NCBI GenBank assembly: GCA_029906195.1
Contig: JARWSJ010000004.1
Span: 1 to 64,000 of the forward strand
DNA: 64,000 bases
Direction: 5' to 3'
From: Chitinophagaceae bacterium 26-R-25
Lineage (GTDB): Bacteria; Bacteroidota; Bacteroidia; Chitinophagales; Chitinophagaceae
Part shown: positions 19,984 to 27,772 of the stretch, one piece after another
How positions within the stretch are numbered: position 1 is the first letter of the stretch
Layout: each line of letters begins with the position of its first letter
Notes under the pieces: model-generated
Told to the model about the DNA's origin: nothing
Databases searched by the model: none
What the model saw: the letters and a program-made list of their open reading frames with translations, nothing else
Program-made: the position numbers and the translations under genes

Positions 19984-20120
19984 AAAATGTAACAATAGAT
20001 AAGTTTGATACCAGTCAAAATGCTGGTTCTGTTGATGCGAATAATGCCTATGGCTGGAAGTTGCCGGGACAAACATTTAGTTCATATAATCAAGGAGGAA
20101 GCGACTATGCAATACAGTAA
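19980..20120 (+). pseudogene. C-terminal stub of a toxin-like protein (module B)
   Basis: The frame opens at the end of repeat copy B and runs 46 codons to TAA at 20118-20120. It reads ENVTIDKFDTSQNAGSVDAN, then NAYGWKLPGQTFSSYNQGGS and DYAIQ. The Gly/Tyr/Asn-rich content is like the ends of RHS toxin tips. The stop lies inside the downstream lipoprotein gene, which begins 14 bases earlier (20107). Such an overlap is what a translationally coupled toxin-immunity pair would leave. The rest of the toxin is missing upstream of the repeat. Confidence 0.5.
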
Positions 20121-20802
20121 ACTAATTATTATTATTTATGTCGGGCTGGCATTGGCGGGATGCGCTCGTTCATTTCCTCCTACAAAAAAAGCAAGAAGGG
20201 AGAAGTCTGCATGGCAGGCTACCGTAAATACTCCCTTTACAGATAGTGCCATAAAAGCATATTGGGTAGAGTTGATTGGTGACAGGTGGAATTTTTTTAA
20301 GGAAGAAAAAAGTAACCTATCTCCTGATGATGTGCCCAATCTAAAATTTATACAGAGTCTTAATTACACAATGGATAGTAGCAGCTTTGCTAACTATAGC
20401 AAAAAGCAGTCCATTGCTTCCATTTTATTGTTAGACCGAGGTAGCATTGTAAGTTATGCTGTAAAAAATGATTCTGTTGTTGCCGTAGTCTTTCCGAAAA
20501 TAATAAATGGGAAATGGGGGAACGGAGGCGGATACACTGTACCATTCAAACCACTGTCTAACAAGCTGTCAGCAATTTACAAAGAGGGAGGCGAAGTATA
20601 CAATATTAAAGTATATGCGTCACCAGCAAGGTCACAAGGTGGCAATTATATCGTAACATACAAGAACGACAAATTTATGTCGATAACAATGGACGGTAGT
20701 TTAGTTCCTCTCGAAGATGAATTATTAAAGCTTAAGCAGCGAATTGACTATATTAACGATATGCTTAGGCGGGGCTTAGAAAAAGAGATACCAGCAGGTT
20801 AA
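20107..20802 (+). CDS. Lipoprotein, candidate immunity protein (module B)
   Basis: The chosen start is the ATG at 20107, preceded by an unusually strong AAGGAGGAAG ribosome binding site (20093-20102). An in-frame ATG at 20005 would add 34 residues without a signal and is rejected. The 231-residue product has a leader ending LALAGC (Cys19). The mature protein has an acidic/basic mixture and a predicted beta-rich centre (GGGYTVPFKPLSNKL, GNYIVTYKNDKFMSITMDGS). The last 30 residues are a charged helix (EDELLKLKQRIDYINDMLRR). No family was recognised. It directly overlaps the module B stub and is bounded by repeat copies B and C. Confidence 0.7.
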   Translation: MQYSKLIIIIYVGLALAGCARSFPPTKKARREKSAWQATVNTPFTDSAIKAYWVELIGDRWNFFKEEKSNLSPDDVPNLKFIQSLNYTMDSSSFANYSKKQSIASILLLDRGSIVSYAVKNDSVVAVVFPKIINGKWGNGGGYTVPFKPLSNKLSAIYKEGGEVYNIKVYASPARSQGGNYIVTYKNDKFMSITMDGSLVPLEDELLKLKQRIDYINDMLRRGLEKEIPAG

Positions 20803-20860
20803 TGTTAATTTATATCAGTACCAGGTAAAAATGTTGTTTATCAAAATAATCCAGGGCTGT

Positions 20861-21008
20861 CAGTGCTGTTCGAGATGTTCTGCAGGACATCTCGAACGAT
20901 AGATTAAATGGATATTAATTCTGTACAATGATCAGTCGATTGCGGGGATTTTAAATTCCCTTGTTATCTTTTATTCAACATGTTCTGCGGAACATGTCGA
21001 ATAGCGTG
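20861..21008 (+). repeat. REPIN/MITE-like element, copy C (full)
   Basis: The left hairpin is 20868-20897 and the right hairpin 20973-21002, with the same flanking CAGTGCT and AGCGTG words as in copy B. A few substitutions (for example TTCTGCAGG for TTCCGCAGG) show it is not a recent exact duplicate. Confidence 0.9.
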
Positions 21009-21218
21009 ATTATTGTATCACAACAAGACGGAAAAGAGGGCTTTCCATTAGATCAAATTATCGACCGTTTGGTTGGTCAAGGTTATAATAATATTCTGGC
21101 ATTGGATGGTTCTACATCATCAACATTAGTTGAAAATGGGAAACCATTGGTAAGTCCTGACCAGAGAAAAAATAGTACGATTCCATCAGGTTTAAATCTT
21201 TCGGTGCCAGATAAATAA
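21006..21218 (+). pseudogene. C-terminal stub resembling phosphodiester glycosidase (NAGPA-like) toxin tip (module C)
   Basis: From the GTG at 21006, at the right edge of repeat C, 70 residues run to TAA at 21216-21218: VIIVSQQDGKEGFPLDQIID, then RLVGQGYNNILALDGSTSST, then LVENGKPLV, SPDQRKNSTIPSGLNLSVPD. The LDGSTSSTLV segment and the preceding helix match the end of the phosphodiester glycosidase (NAGPA/DUF2233) domain, where a DGGGSST-like loop is conserved. The N-terminal two thirds are missing. In this array it is best seen as the remnant of an RHS tip. The membrane protein that follows after 10 bases would be its immunity protein. Confidence 0.6.
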
Positions 21219-21228
21219 CATAAAATCT

Positions 21229-21744
21229 ATGAAACTAATTATAAAAACAACCATTATACTTATTGCATTGTGTATGTTAGCAGGTACCATAATGATATTT
21301 TTACCCGATATAAAAATATTATTTACAAGAGAAAGTGCTGCTTATTTGTCTATAATATCAGATGTTAATCGAACACTTGCTGTCATTTTTTTTATTGGAT
21401 ATTTATGTATTATGGTTTTAGTTTTACGAGGGTTTAGTACAACAAAGGTCTTAGCATTATTGCTTGTATTGGTTTTATGGTTTTTAAGCGGTAGAGTTAC
21501 AGCATTCAAGGCTTTTCCTGATGGTAGAGTAATTACGGGATGGTATTATATTGAAACAAATTCTTTTAGACTATGTAATGAAAATGAAGATTGTGAGAGT
21601 GTGCTTTTTAAGGAAACGAAAGTGAAAAAACTGCCATTATGGTGTATTAGTATCAAAAATATGACTACAAAAAAATTAATTTTTATTGGGCCGTTTTCAT
21701 GGAACAGTTGTATCAAATCTTTTGAAGAGCATATTGGTAAATAA
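21229..21744 (+). CDS. Membrane protein with three TM segments, candidate immunity protein (module C)
   Basis: This 171-residue protein has hydrophobic segments at about 4-26, 45-65 and 70-88, followed by a hydrophilic C-terminal half with four cysteines (LCNENEDCESVLF, LWCISIKN, WNSCIKSFEEH). It follows the NAGPA-like stub by 10 bases. Immunity proteins with several TM helices are known for polymorphic toxins that act in the periplasm or membrane. No family was recognised, so the immunity role is inference from position. Confidence 0.65.
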   Translation: MKLIIKTTIILIALCMLAGTIMIFLPDIKILFTRESAAYLSIISDVNRTLAVIFFIGYLCIMVLVLRGFSTTKVLALLLVLVLWFLSGRVTAFKAFPDGRVITGWYYIETNSFRLCNENEDCESVLFKETKVKKLPLWCISIKNMTTKKLIFIGPFSWNSCIKSFEEHIGK

Positions 21745-21761
21745 TCTATACCCGAGATATC

Positions 21762-21909
21762 CAGTGCTGTTCGAGATGTTCCGCAGGGCATCTCGAACGA
21801 TAGATTAAATGGATATTAATTCTGTACAATATTCAGTCGATTGAGGGGATTTAAAAATCCCTTGTTATCTTTTATTCGACATGTCCTGCGGAACATGTCG
21901 AATAGCGTG
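21762..21909 (+). repeat. REPIN/MITE-like element, copy D (full)
   Basis: The left hairpin is 21769-21798 and the right hairpin 21874-21903. It has the same overall length and flanks as copies B and C. The spacer palindrome here is GGGGATTTAAAAATCCC. Confidence 0.9.
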
Positions 21910-22030
21910 GATAGAACGGTCAAATCCTGGTAAGAAAGTCGATGGGCAATTAAAAAATAATGGAGTGGCACCTTCCAAGCCAGCATACCAGCCCACCGGA
22001 GTAGATATAGCACCTTTAATCCATTTTTAG
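21905..22030 (+). pseudogene. C-terminal stub of a toxin-like protein (module D)
   Basis: The frame runs from the edge of repeat D to TAG at 22028-22030 and encodes 41 residues: AWIERSNPGKKVDGQLKNNG, then VAPSKPAYQPTGVDIAPLIH and F. The Pro/Gly/Lys-rich character fits the end of a toxin tip, and the next gene starts 22 bases later. No family was recognised. The same frame is open through the right hairpin of the repeat, but that part is repeat-derived. Confidence 0.4.
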
Positions 22031-22052
22031 AATTATTTTTAAATTAGGCAGT

Positions 22053-22550
22053 ATGGCAAATCGATTTTATATAGTAGTACTCTTTTCTTTTTCTATACTT
22101 ATGGGTTGTAGTAATGATGGGTTGTTTGGGCACAGCAAGACTAAGGAAGAGGCTAAGGCAAATGGTTCTATGGTGATAGAATATGTACCTGATAAAGGAG
22201 ATTTTATTTTGCTTGATGGCACAAAGATGCAGATAGATACAGCCTGGACAGAAATGAGTTTTACTTATAAAGAGGGCAAGCGAATAATTGATACAACTTA
22301 TGGGTACCATTTTTCTATTCCTGTTAGGAATGATAGTTTGGAGAAATTTACATTTACCTTTGGTTTATTAGATACAGCAAACAGAGTTTTTACGAATCCC
22401 GGACCGGGCAAAGAAGGATTAACCCAATTATGTCCAAGATACTTATATGATAAAATGGAAGTTGTATTGGAACAAAAAAATCCTGATACATCTTTTGGTT
22501 GGTTAAAACCGATTATTACAGATACAATCATTTTTAAAAAACTCAAATAA
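22053..22550 (+). CDS. Lipoprotein, candidate immunity protein (module D)
   Basis: This 165-residue protein has a leader ending SILMGC (Cys19). The mature part contains YVPDKGDFILLDGTKMQIDT, TYGYHFSIPVRNDS and a C-terminal segment with YLYDKMEVVLEQKNPDTS, a predicted small beta protein. No family was recognised. It lies between repeat copies D and E, directly after the module D stub. Confidence 0.65.
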   Translation: MANRFYIVVLFSFSILMGCSNDGLFGHSKTKEEAKANGSMVIEYVPDKGDFILLDGTKMQIDTAWTEMSFTYKEGKRIIDTTYGYHFSIPVRNDSLEKFTFTFGLLDTANRVFTNPGPGKEGLTQLCPRYLYDKMEVVLEQKNPDTSFGWLKPIITDTIIFKKLK

Positions 22551-22603
22551 TAAGTAAGGCTAAAGTTTATTCATGGCATGATATAGCGTTTAAAGGCGGC
22601 ATT

Positions 22604-22750
22604 CAGTGCTGTTCGAGATGTTCCGCAGGACATCTCGAACGATAGATTAAATGGATATTAATTCTGTACAATGATCAGTCGATTGCGGGGATTTTGAATT
22701 CCCTTGTTATCTTTTATTCAACATGTCCTGCGGAACATGTCAATAGCGTG
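22604..22750 (+). repeat. REPIN/MITE-like element, copy E (full)
   Basis: The left hairpin is 22611-22640 and the right hairpin 22716-22744. The right arm has lost one G (GTCAAT instead of GTCGAAT), so the unit is one base shorter. Confidence 0.9.
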
Positions 22751-22766
22751 AACAATTAGAATATGA

Positions 22767-22985
22767 AATTATCTAAAAGATGAGATAGAAGGTTATGAGA
22801 GAAACCTTAAAATGATCGGTAGTAGTAGGCCGATTATGCTTTTAGAGGATACTTGGATTGAATTTGGTAAAGATGAATTTTTAGTGTTAGCTAATTCAAT
22901 CCGATGGGCTGCAAAGCAACCAATTTTCTTATGGAGCGGCGACGTTTCAATATCGATTGTTAGGCGCTGGTTTTGGCCGGACTAG
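22767..22985 (+). pseudogene. C-terminal stub of an unknown protein (module E)
   Basis: An open frame of 72 codons starts after a TGA just downstream of repeat E and ends with TAG at 22983-22985. It reads NYLKDEIEGYERNLKMIGSS, then RPIMLLEDTWIEFGKDEFLV, then LANSIRWAAKQPIFLWSGDV and a Trp/Arg-rich end. The composition is protein-like. A 42-residue frame (23009-23137, starting MSIKLLCSIAILLV) follows and could be the decayed immunity gene. Neither was matched to a family. Confidence 0.4.
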
Positions 22986-23291
22986 ATACCGGCAATGGCG
23001 GTAAAATAATGTCTATCAAGTTACTTTGTAGTATCGCAATACTCTTGGTAGACAAAAGCCAGGAAAGTGACTTTAATGAAAAACCAGGCTGTTGGCGGAC
23101 TCAGAAGGAATTTAATTTTAATGCAAGGAAATTGTAACTGCTGCTTGCGAAAATGCTCAAAAGCATTTTAATATTTTACGAATATTTAGTTTGCCTCTTG
23201 ACTGCGGTCAAAATAATTAATATTTTTCAGATATTAAATCAACCCCAATTGTTGTGGTTTCTCTCACGGCAACAGTTAAATTCCTTTAAAT
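22986..23291. other. Non-coding/decayed stretch upstream of the VCBS protein
   Basis: Apart from the short frame at 23009-23137, nothing coding was seen. The last 100 bases are AT-rich and would carry the promoter of the gene at 23292. A Bacteroidota-like TTTG box at 23190-23193 is present, but no convincing TAnnTTTG box stands at the right distance. Confidence 0.4.
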
Positions 23292-26200
23292 ATGAGACAT
23301 GTTTTTTGGATGCTGTTTCTATTGTTAACTAGTAACAGTCTTTTTTCACAAGGCATTCCCGTATTTAATTTAAAAGATACTAGTATTACAACATCGGGTT
23401 GTTATTTGTACGACCCCACCGGACATAAGGGCGGCTATACCCCAGGGACCGTTACAATGGTTATTAACTCCGGAACTTCTGCTACGCTTGGAGTCGCATT
23501 TGATTCACTCAAATTTGTAGATGACAGAGACTACATAAATATATATGATGGCAACTCAACAAACGCGCCACTGATAACAACTGTAAAGAATGGGTTCAGC
23601 AGCTGGATGATGAAGTCTTCCGGAACGAGCCTCACAATTTCGATGCATGCCGTAAACGTAGGAACCACTGATCCCATTTTTGGCTGGGGCGCGCATATTT
23701 ATTCAATAAATACCAATCCCAGGACCAGTCAGTTTTCTACAGCCTTTACCGGGTTTCTTCCGGGTAATTTTGATCTTGCCGATTATGACAAAGATGGAGA
23801 CACCGATATTTTAAATGGGGGAATTATTTTCAGAAACGATTCCAGGCCGGATTCTGCTTATATGTTTTTGAAAAAAGCCACGAATCCGCTAGGACAGTGG
23901 GTATCCGCGAGTATGACCGGTGCAGATTTTAACGGTGATGGTTACAAGGATATTTTTGTGATAGGACAGTATGTGGCAGCAGGCAACTATCCTTCTGCAC
24001 GATTGTTTGTTAACGATGGCAAAGGCGGCTTCACAGAGTCTTCCCAGGCTTTTACCGGCGCTTCACAGGGACGGTGTGTGGTGGTTGATTACAACAAAGA
24101 TGGTAAGCCAGACATCTCCTACATCGGTGCTTCCCAGCCTTTTGGAGGTGCTCCTGTTTGCAAGTTATACATCAATAAAGGAGGAGGCACATTTGCTGAA
24201 CAAGCCACTAACATTCCCGGCTTTCTAAAGTCTTCACTTGACTGGGCAGACGTTGACAATGATGGTGACCTTGATATTGTGATCAACGGAGAAGACGCTA
24301 CAAAAAGTCACGCCATGTTGTTGCTCAACAACAATGGGAGCTTTACGGAAAAAAAAGTAGGACTATTCAACTCAACAAACGGAGAGATTCATTTCGCTGA
24401 TATTGATATGGACGGCAAACCGGATATCATCAATACAGGAGTAACAACGCCGGGAAATATTGACCAGATTCCAACACAAATACTGATGAATAACGGCGAC
24501 GGAAATTTTACTTCTCTGGTAAATAATCTTCCCCGCATGCGTAGCAGCTACATGGAATGGAAAGACTTCGATAACGATGGAGATATGGACATGGTGATGA
24601 GTGGCACCAACTCTCTTGTTCCCGCAGCATATGTTTACAAGAATAACGGTAATGGAGATTTTAAGACGATTAATCTTGGTGGCGATGAAAGTTACTCCTC
24701 TGTGCACTGGGTGGATATAAACGGTGATAGCCGGCCCGATGTCTTTGTTGCCACAAGGAGTGGTAGCAGCTATGTTGCCAAGAATATTAATAATGATTCT
24801 TTTGCTATTGTTACACAACCGATGCCTTCACTGAACGGGATGGGAGCGGCCCTTGTTGATGATTTTAACGACGATGGCAATTGGGATATAATGTTTGCCG
24901 GAAGTATACAGGACTATGATTGCATAGGAGGAGCAGGCACAGTATTCATGAATGGCCTGGGATGGAAGTATTTAACATTGCCAGTTCTCACAAAGGTGGC
25001 GAACATGAACAGCCTTTCGGCCCAAAATTTTAAAAATCCTTACTGGAAGTGGGGTGATTTTGACAGTGACGGGTTGCTGGATGTTTTTGTAACAAACCTG
25101 GACAATAGTGTGACTGGTCTTGGGGATCACATGAAGATCTTTAAAAACATGGGGAATAACGTGTTTCAGCTTGCATACAATGGAGTGCCGCTTCCGCAGA
25201 GTTATCTGGGCAAAGCAGCCTTTGTTGATCTCGATAATGATGGTAAAAATGAAATGGTAGCGGGGCCGGTCAGGGTTTGTAAGTGGAACGGCTCGTCGTT
25301 TGATCTTGTTTACCAAAGCAGCTTTGTATGCTGCGACAGTTATTACATGGACTTCGGCGATTACAACAATGACGGTTATCTCGATATGCTGCTTAGTGCA
25401 AACGGACACGTGAAGATTTTTAAGAATGACAAAAAGGGAAAACTGGTTGAACTAAGTCCTGGTTATATTGGTTTTGAAAACTCAGCAAGCAGTGGCTTTG
25501 TGAAGTTTGCAGACATGGATAAGGATGGGCTGCTGGACATTGTTACCAGCAATTATATTTTTAAGAACTCAGGCAACGACATTTTCCTTGCCAGGTACGA
25601 TAATTTTTACCAGTGGGCCAGCGCCGCCATTGGCGATTTTAACAATGATGGATATCCGGATATTTTCGGCCTGACAATATTAACTTCTATCGGACCCACC
25701 AATCTGTATTATAGTCAGGGACCTAATTTTTTTTATAAAGGGAATACGCCCGTAGGATTTCCGCGGATCGATAACCTGGCCCGATTTCAGGATGCTGCTG
25801 CGTTTGACATTGACAGAGATGGTGACGTGGACATCGTCCATTCCGCAGAAGTGTGTTCCAGTGGATTGTTGTTGAACTATAACAACCTTGTTATGGATGC
25901 ATTGGTGCTTACAGCTCCAAACGGCGGCGAAAAACTGTACGTCAGCAATTCTTACAACATTAAGTGGGGCGGTAATAACATTGGAAGTGCAATTGCAATC
26001 ATGTTTTCATCCGACAACGGTAAAACCTTTCAATCAATACAGACGGCCGCACCATCGGCAAACAATGGTGGAAGCTATGTCTGGGCCGTTCCATCAATTA
26101 CATCTGACAGTTGTTTGATCAAAATAATAGCAGCTAATCAAACAACCGCAGTTTCCCGTTCGGTATTTTCAATATCCAATTCACTTCCTGCTCCGGATCT

Positions 26201-27023
26201 AAGCAGCGTGGCCGCTACTATATGTAAGAACGCAGTAGCACAAAGTGTGACAATTAAAAACTGGCCAGATGCCGGTGCCGGAATCAATGTGAGCGCAACA
26301 CTGGATACTAAACCGATAGCCATGTCACCTGATCACAGTATCAAGTTCTCGGCAGATACACTTGCGGAGGGACAACATTCTTTGGTAGTAAAATTCTACA
26401 GTTCGACGTTGACAAAATCTACGGAAGTTAAATTTGAGATTGCAAAGAATGTTACGCCTGCAGTTTCGTTACATGCAAGTGTGACCAATATCGTAAACAT
26501 GGTGAACCCTGTTCTTCTTACAGCCACAAATGAAGGCGGTGGTGGCAGTCAACCATTGTTTATGTTCGCGAGTGACAGCAACTTTACGCAAATTGTACAG
26601 CAGCTAAGCACTAGTAATAAGGTTGAAATCAATCCTTCATCGCTCCAGTTTGGAGCCAATACTTTCTATGTGCTGATGAAAACGAGCGATAGTTGTGCGT
26701 TAAGACAAAACGCAACAGCAAGAGTGGTTATCACACGAACATCTGCTACAGGTATTATTGATCCGGATAACCCTGAGAACATTATAGGGGTTTATCCAAA
26801 TCCTTTTGGTGATCAATTAACCGTGAGTTCTTTAAATCCACAAAAAGTATATGTGGTTAGTTTGATCAATTCAAATGGTCAGACAGCTTTTTCACAAGAG
26901 GTGAGCAATACTGCGGAGCTTAAAATTCCGACCGCGCTTTTACCGGCAGGCATTTATGAATTGAAAATTTATGACAAGACAAAGAACCGTTTGTTAGGAA
27001 CGATGAAGGTAATGAGGCGGTAG
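23292..27023 (+). CDS. Secreted CUB + VCBS/FG-GAP repeat protein with T9SS sorting domain
   Basis: This 1243-residue protein has a signal peptide (1-20) and then a CUB-like domain (about 28-140: GTVTMVINSGT, DYINIYDGNSTNAPLI). Residues 150-870 carry more than ten VCBS/FG-GAP repeats, each with a calcium-binding DxDxDGxxD-type loop (DYDKDGDTDIL, DVDNDGDLDIV, DFDNDGDMDMV, DINGDSRPDVF). A KNH-like sandwich starts near 871 (VLTAPNGGEKL...IKWGG). The last 80 residues (from IIGVYPNPFGDQLTV, about 1164) are a T9SS type A sorting domain. The repeats form a beta-propeller used in adhesion or ligand binding. It is expected to be on the cell surface or released. It is the only gene of its transcription unit that can be recognised. 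Confidence 0.92.
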   Translation: MRHVFWMLFLLLTSNSLFSQGIPVFNLKDTSITTSGCYLYDPTGHKGGYTPGTVTMVINSGTSATLGVAFDSLKFVDDRDYINIYDGNSTNAPLITTVKNGFSSWMMKSSGTSLTISMHAVNVGTTDPIFGWGAHIYSINTNPRTSQFSTAFTGFLPGNFDLADYDKDGDTDILNGGIIFRNDSRPDSAYMFLKKATNPLGQWVSASMTGADFNGDGYKDIFVIGQYVAAGNYPSARLFVNDGKGGFTESSQAFTGASQGRCVVVDYNKDGKPDISYIGASQPFGGAPVCKLYINKGGGTFAEQATNIPGFLKSSLDWADVDNDGDLDIVINGEDATKSHAMLLLNNNGSFTEKKVGLFNSTNGEIHFADIDMDGKPDIINTGVTTPGNIDQIPTQILMNNGDGNFTSLVNNLPRMRSSYMEWKDFDNDGDMDMVMSGTNSLVPAAYVYKNNGNGDFKTINLGGDESYSSVHWVDINGDSRPDVFVATRSGSSYVAKNINNDSFAIVTQPMPSLNGMGAALVDDFNDDGNWDIMFAGSIQDYDCIGGAGTVFMNGLGWKYLTLPVLTKVANMNSLSAQNFKNPYWKWGDFDSDGLLDVFVTNLDNSVTGLGDHMKIFKNMGNNVFQLAYNGVPLPQSYLGKAAFVDLDNDGKNEMVAGPVRVCKWNGSSFDLVYQSSFVCCDSYYMDFGDYNNDGYLDMLLSANGHVKIFKNDKKGKLVELSPGYIGFENSASSGFVKFADMDKDGLLDIVTSNYIFKNSGNDIFLARYDNFYQWASAAIGDFNNDGYPDIFGLTILTSIGPTNLYYSQGPNFFYKGNTPVGFPRIDNLARFQDAAAFDIDRDGDVDIVHSAEVCSSGLLLNYNNLVMDALVLTAPNGGEKLYVSNSYNIKWGGNNIGSAIAIMFSSDNGKTFQSIQTAAPSANNGGSYVWAVPSITSDSCLIKIIAANQTTAVSRSVFSISNSLPAPDLSSVAATICKNAVAQSVTIKNWPDAGAGINVSATLDTKPIAMSPDHSIKFSADTLAEGQHSLVVKFYSSTLTKSTEVKFEIAKNVTPAVSLHASVTNIVNMVNPVLLTATNEGGGGSQPLFMFASDSNFTQIVQQLSTSNKVEINPSSLQFGANTFYVLMKTSDSCALRQNATARVVITRTSATGIIDPDNPENIIGVYPNPFGDQLTVSSLNPQKVYVVSLINSNGQTAFSQEVSNTAELKIPTALLPAGIYELKIYDKTKNRLLGTMKVMRR

Positions 27024-27105
27024 GATGGAGATGTAGGCTCATTTCATAACATTATATTGTCTGTAGCTGTCTGTTTTATGCTCTAAAAAGTTGAAAAGTA
27101 TTTAT

Positions 27106-27615
27106 ATGATTTTTCCGAAATGGTTATTGTTCCTTGTATGTATTGTTGCTTCCTTGTTTGCTCGTTCCCAGGAGCGGCCTCGCCCCGATAGCGTCTCTTA
27201 TTCGTCAGATTGGGGACGCGTATTTTACACGCCTGCTGCCTTATTTAACGACGTGCGTTTTTCAGCCATAAAATTCAAAAATGGGAAGCCCGGAATTTGG
27301 TTGAGACTGACGGTCGAAAAAGTAGTAACGGAAAAGGGAAGAAAATATATAGACGTGAATCCAGATAGCATCAATCTGAAGTTAAATAATGATCTGATTG
27401 CTTTTGGAAAAAGTTATAGAGACAGCATTTATTTTTCGAATAATGGGGATCTGCTGGTGAATACAATCTATCTTTTAGGCCCAACTGAAACTCAACTCCT
27501 AAAAGCGAAGAATGTAACCGACATTGTAGTTTTGGTTAACAATAAACCGGTAATCCTGCATTTTTCAAAGCGATCGCAAAAAATGATTAAAGAGATGGCT
27601 AATAGTAGTTATTGA
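27106..27615 (+). CDS. Exported protein of unknown function
   Basis: This is a 169-residue protein if the ATG at 27106 is used; a TTG at 27091 would add five residues. The signal peptide is WLLFLVCIVASLFARSQ. The mature protein is mixed alpha/beta with many charged residues (KFKNGKPGIWLRLTVEKVVTEKGRKYIDV) and lacks cysteines. It lies 82 bases after the VCBS protein. No family was recognised. Confidence 0.6.
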   Translation: MIFPKWLLFLVCIVASLFARSQERPRPDSVSYSSDWGRVFYTPAALFNDVRFSAIKFKNGKPGIWLRLTVEKVVTEKGRKYIDVNPDSINLKLNNDLIAFGKSYRDSIYFSNNGDLLVNTIYLLGPTETQLLKAKNVTDIVVLVNNKPVILHFSKRSQKMIKEMANSSY

Positions 27616-27652
27616 AATTGTAAACTGCCGAAGATATGCGTGGAGATTTCGT

Positions 27653-27672
27653 AGGGGCGAATCGCACTCGCC
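27653..27672. repeat. Short dispersed palindrome, copy 1
   Basis: GGGCGAATCGCACTCGCCC forms a small hairpin and is preceded by GTAG. Nearly the same sequence (one changed base, again with GTAGG in front) occurs at 46323-46341 between two efflux genes. Confidence 0.6.
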
Positions 27673-27734
27673 CGCAGCTCTGCATCTCGCCAGTTTAGGC
27701 AAATTCAATCGTTTGAATCTCTTTATTTGAAAAA

Positions 27735-27763
27735 TCTCTCTAAACTTCTTTACTTTAGAGAGA
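27735..27763. promoter_or_regulatory. Perfect 10-bp inverted repeat at the xylR-like promoter (candidate operator)
   Basis: TCTCTCTAAA (27735-27744) is mirrored by TTTAGAGAGA (27754-27763) with a 9-base spacer, ending 9 bases before the ATG at 27773. A TTTG box at 27726-27729 and a TACTTTAG at 27751-27758 resemble the Bacteroidota -33 and -7 elements. The position suggests an operator for autoregulation, or a hairpin in the leader mRNA. Confidence 0.5.
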
Positions 27764-27772
27764 CTTTTTGCA

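Noticed and set aside
20005-20106. Extended start for the module B lipoprotein
   Set aside because: The added 34 residues carry no signal peptide and coincide with the toxin stub in another frame. The strong ribosome binding site and lipobox support the ATG at 20107.
18928-22750. Integron cassette array with attC sites
   Set aside because: The palindromic repeats between small genes look like attC sites, but the 7-base core (GTTRRRY) and its partner are not at the ends. The repeats are longer with two hairpins, and no integron integrase is in the window.
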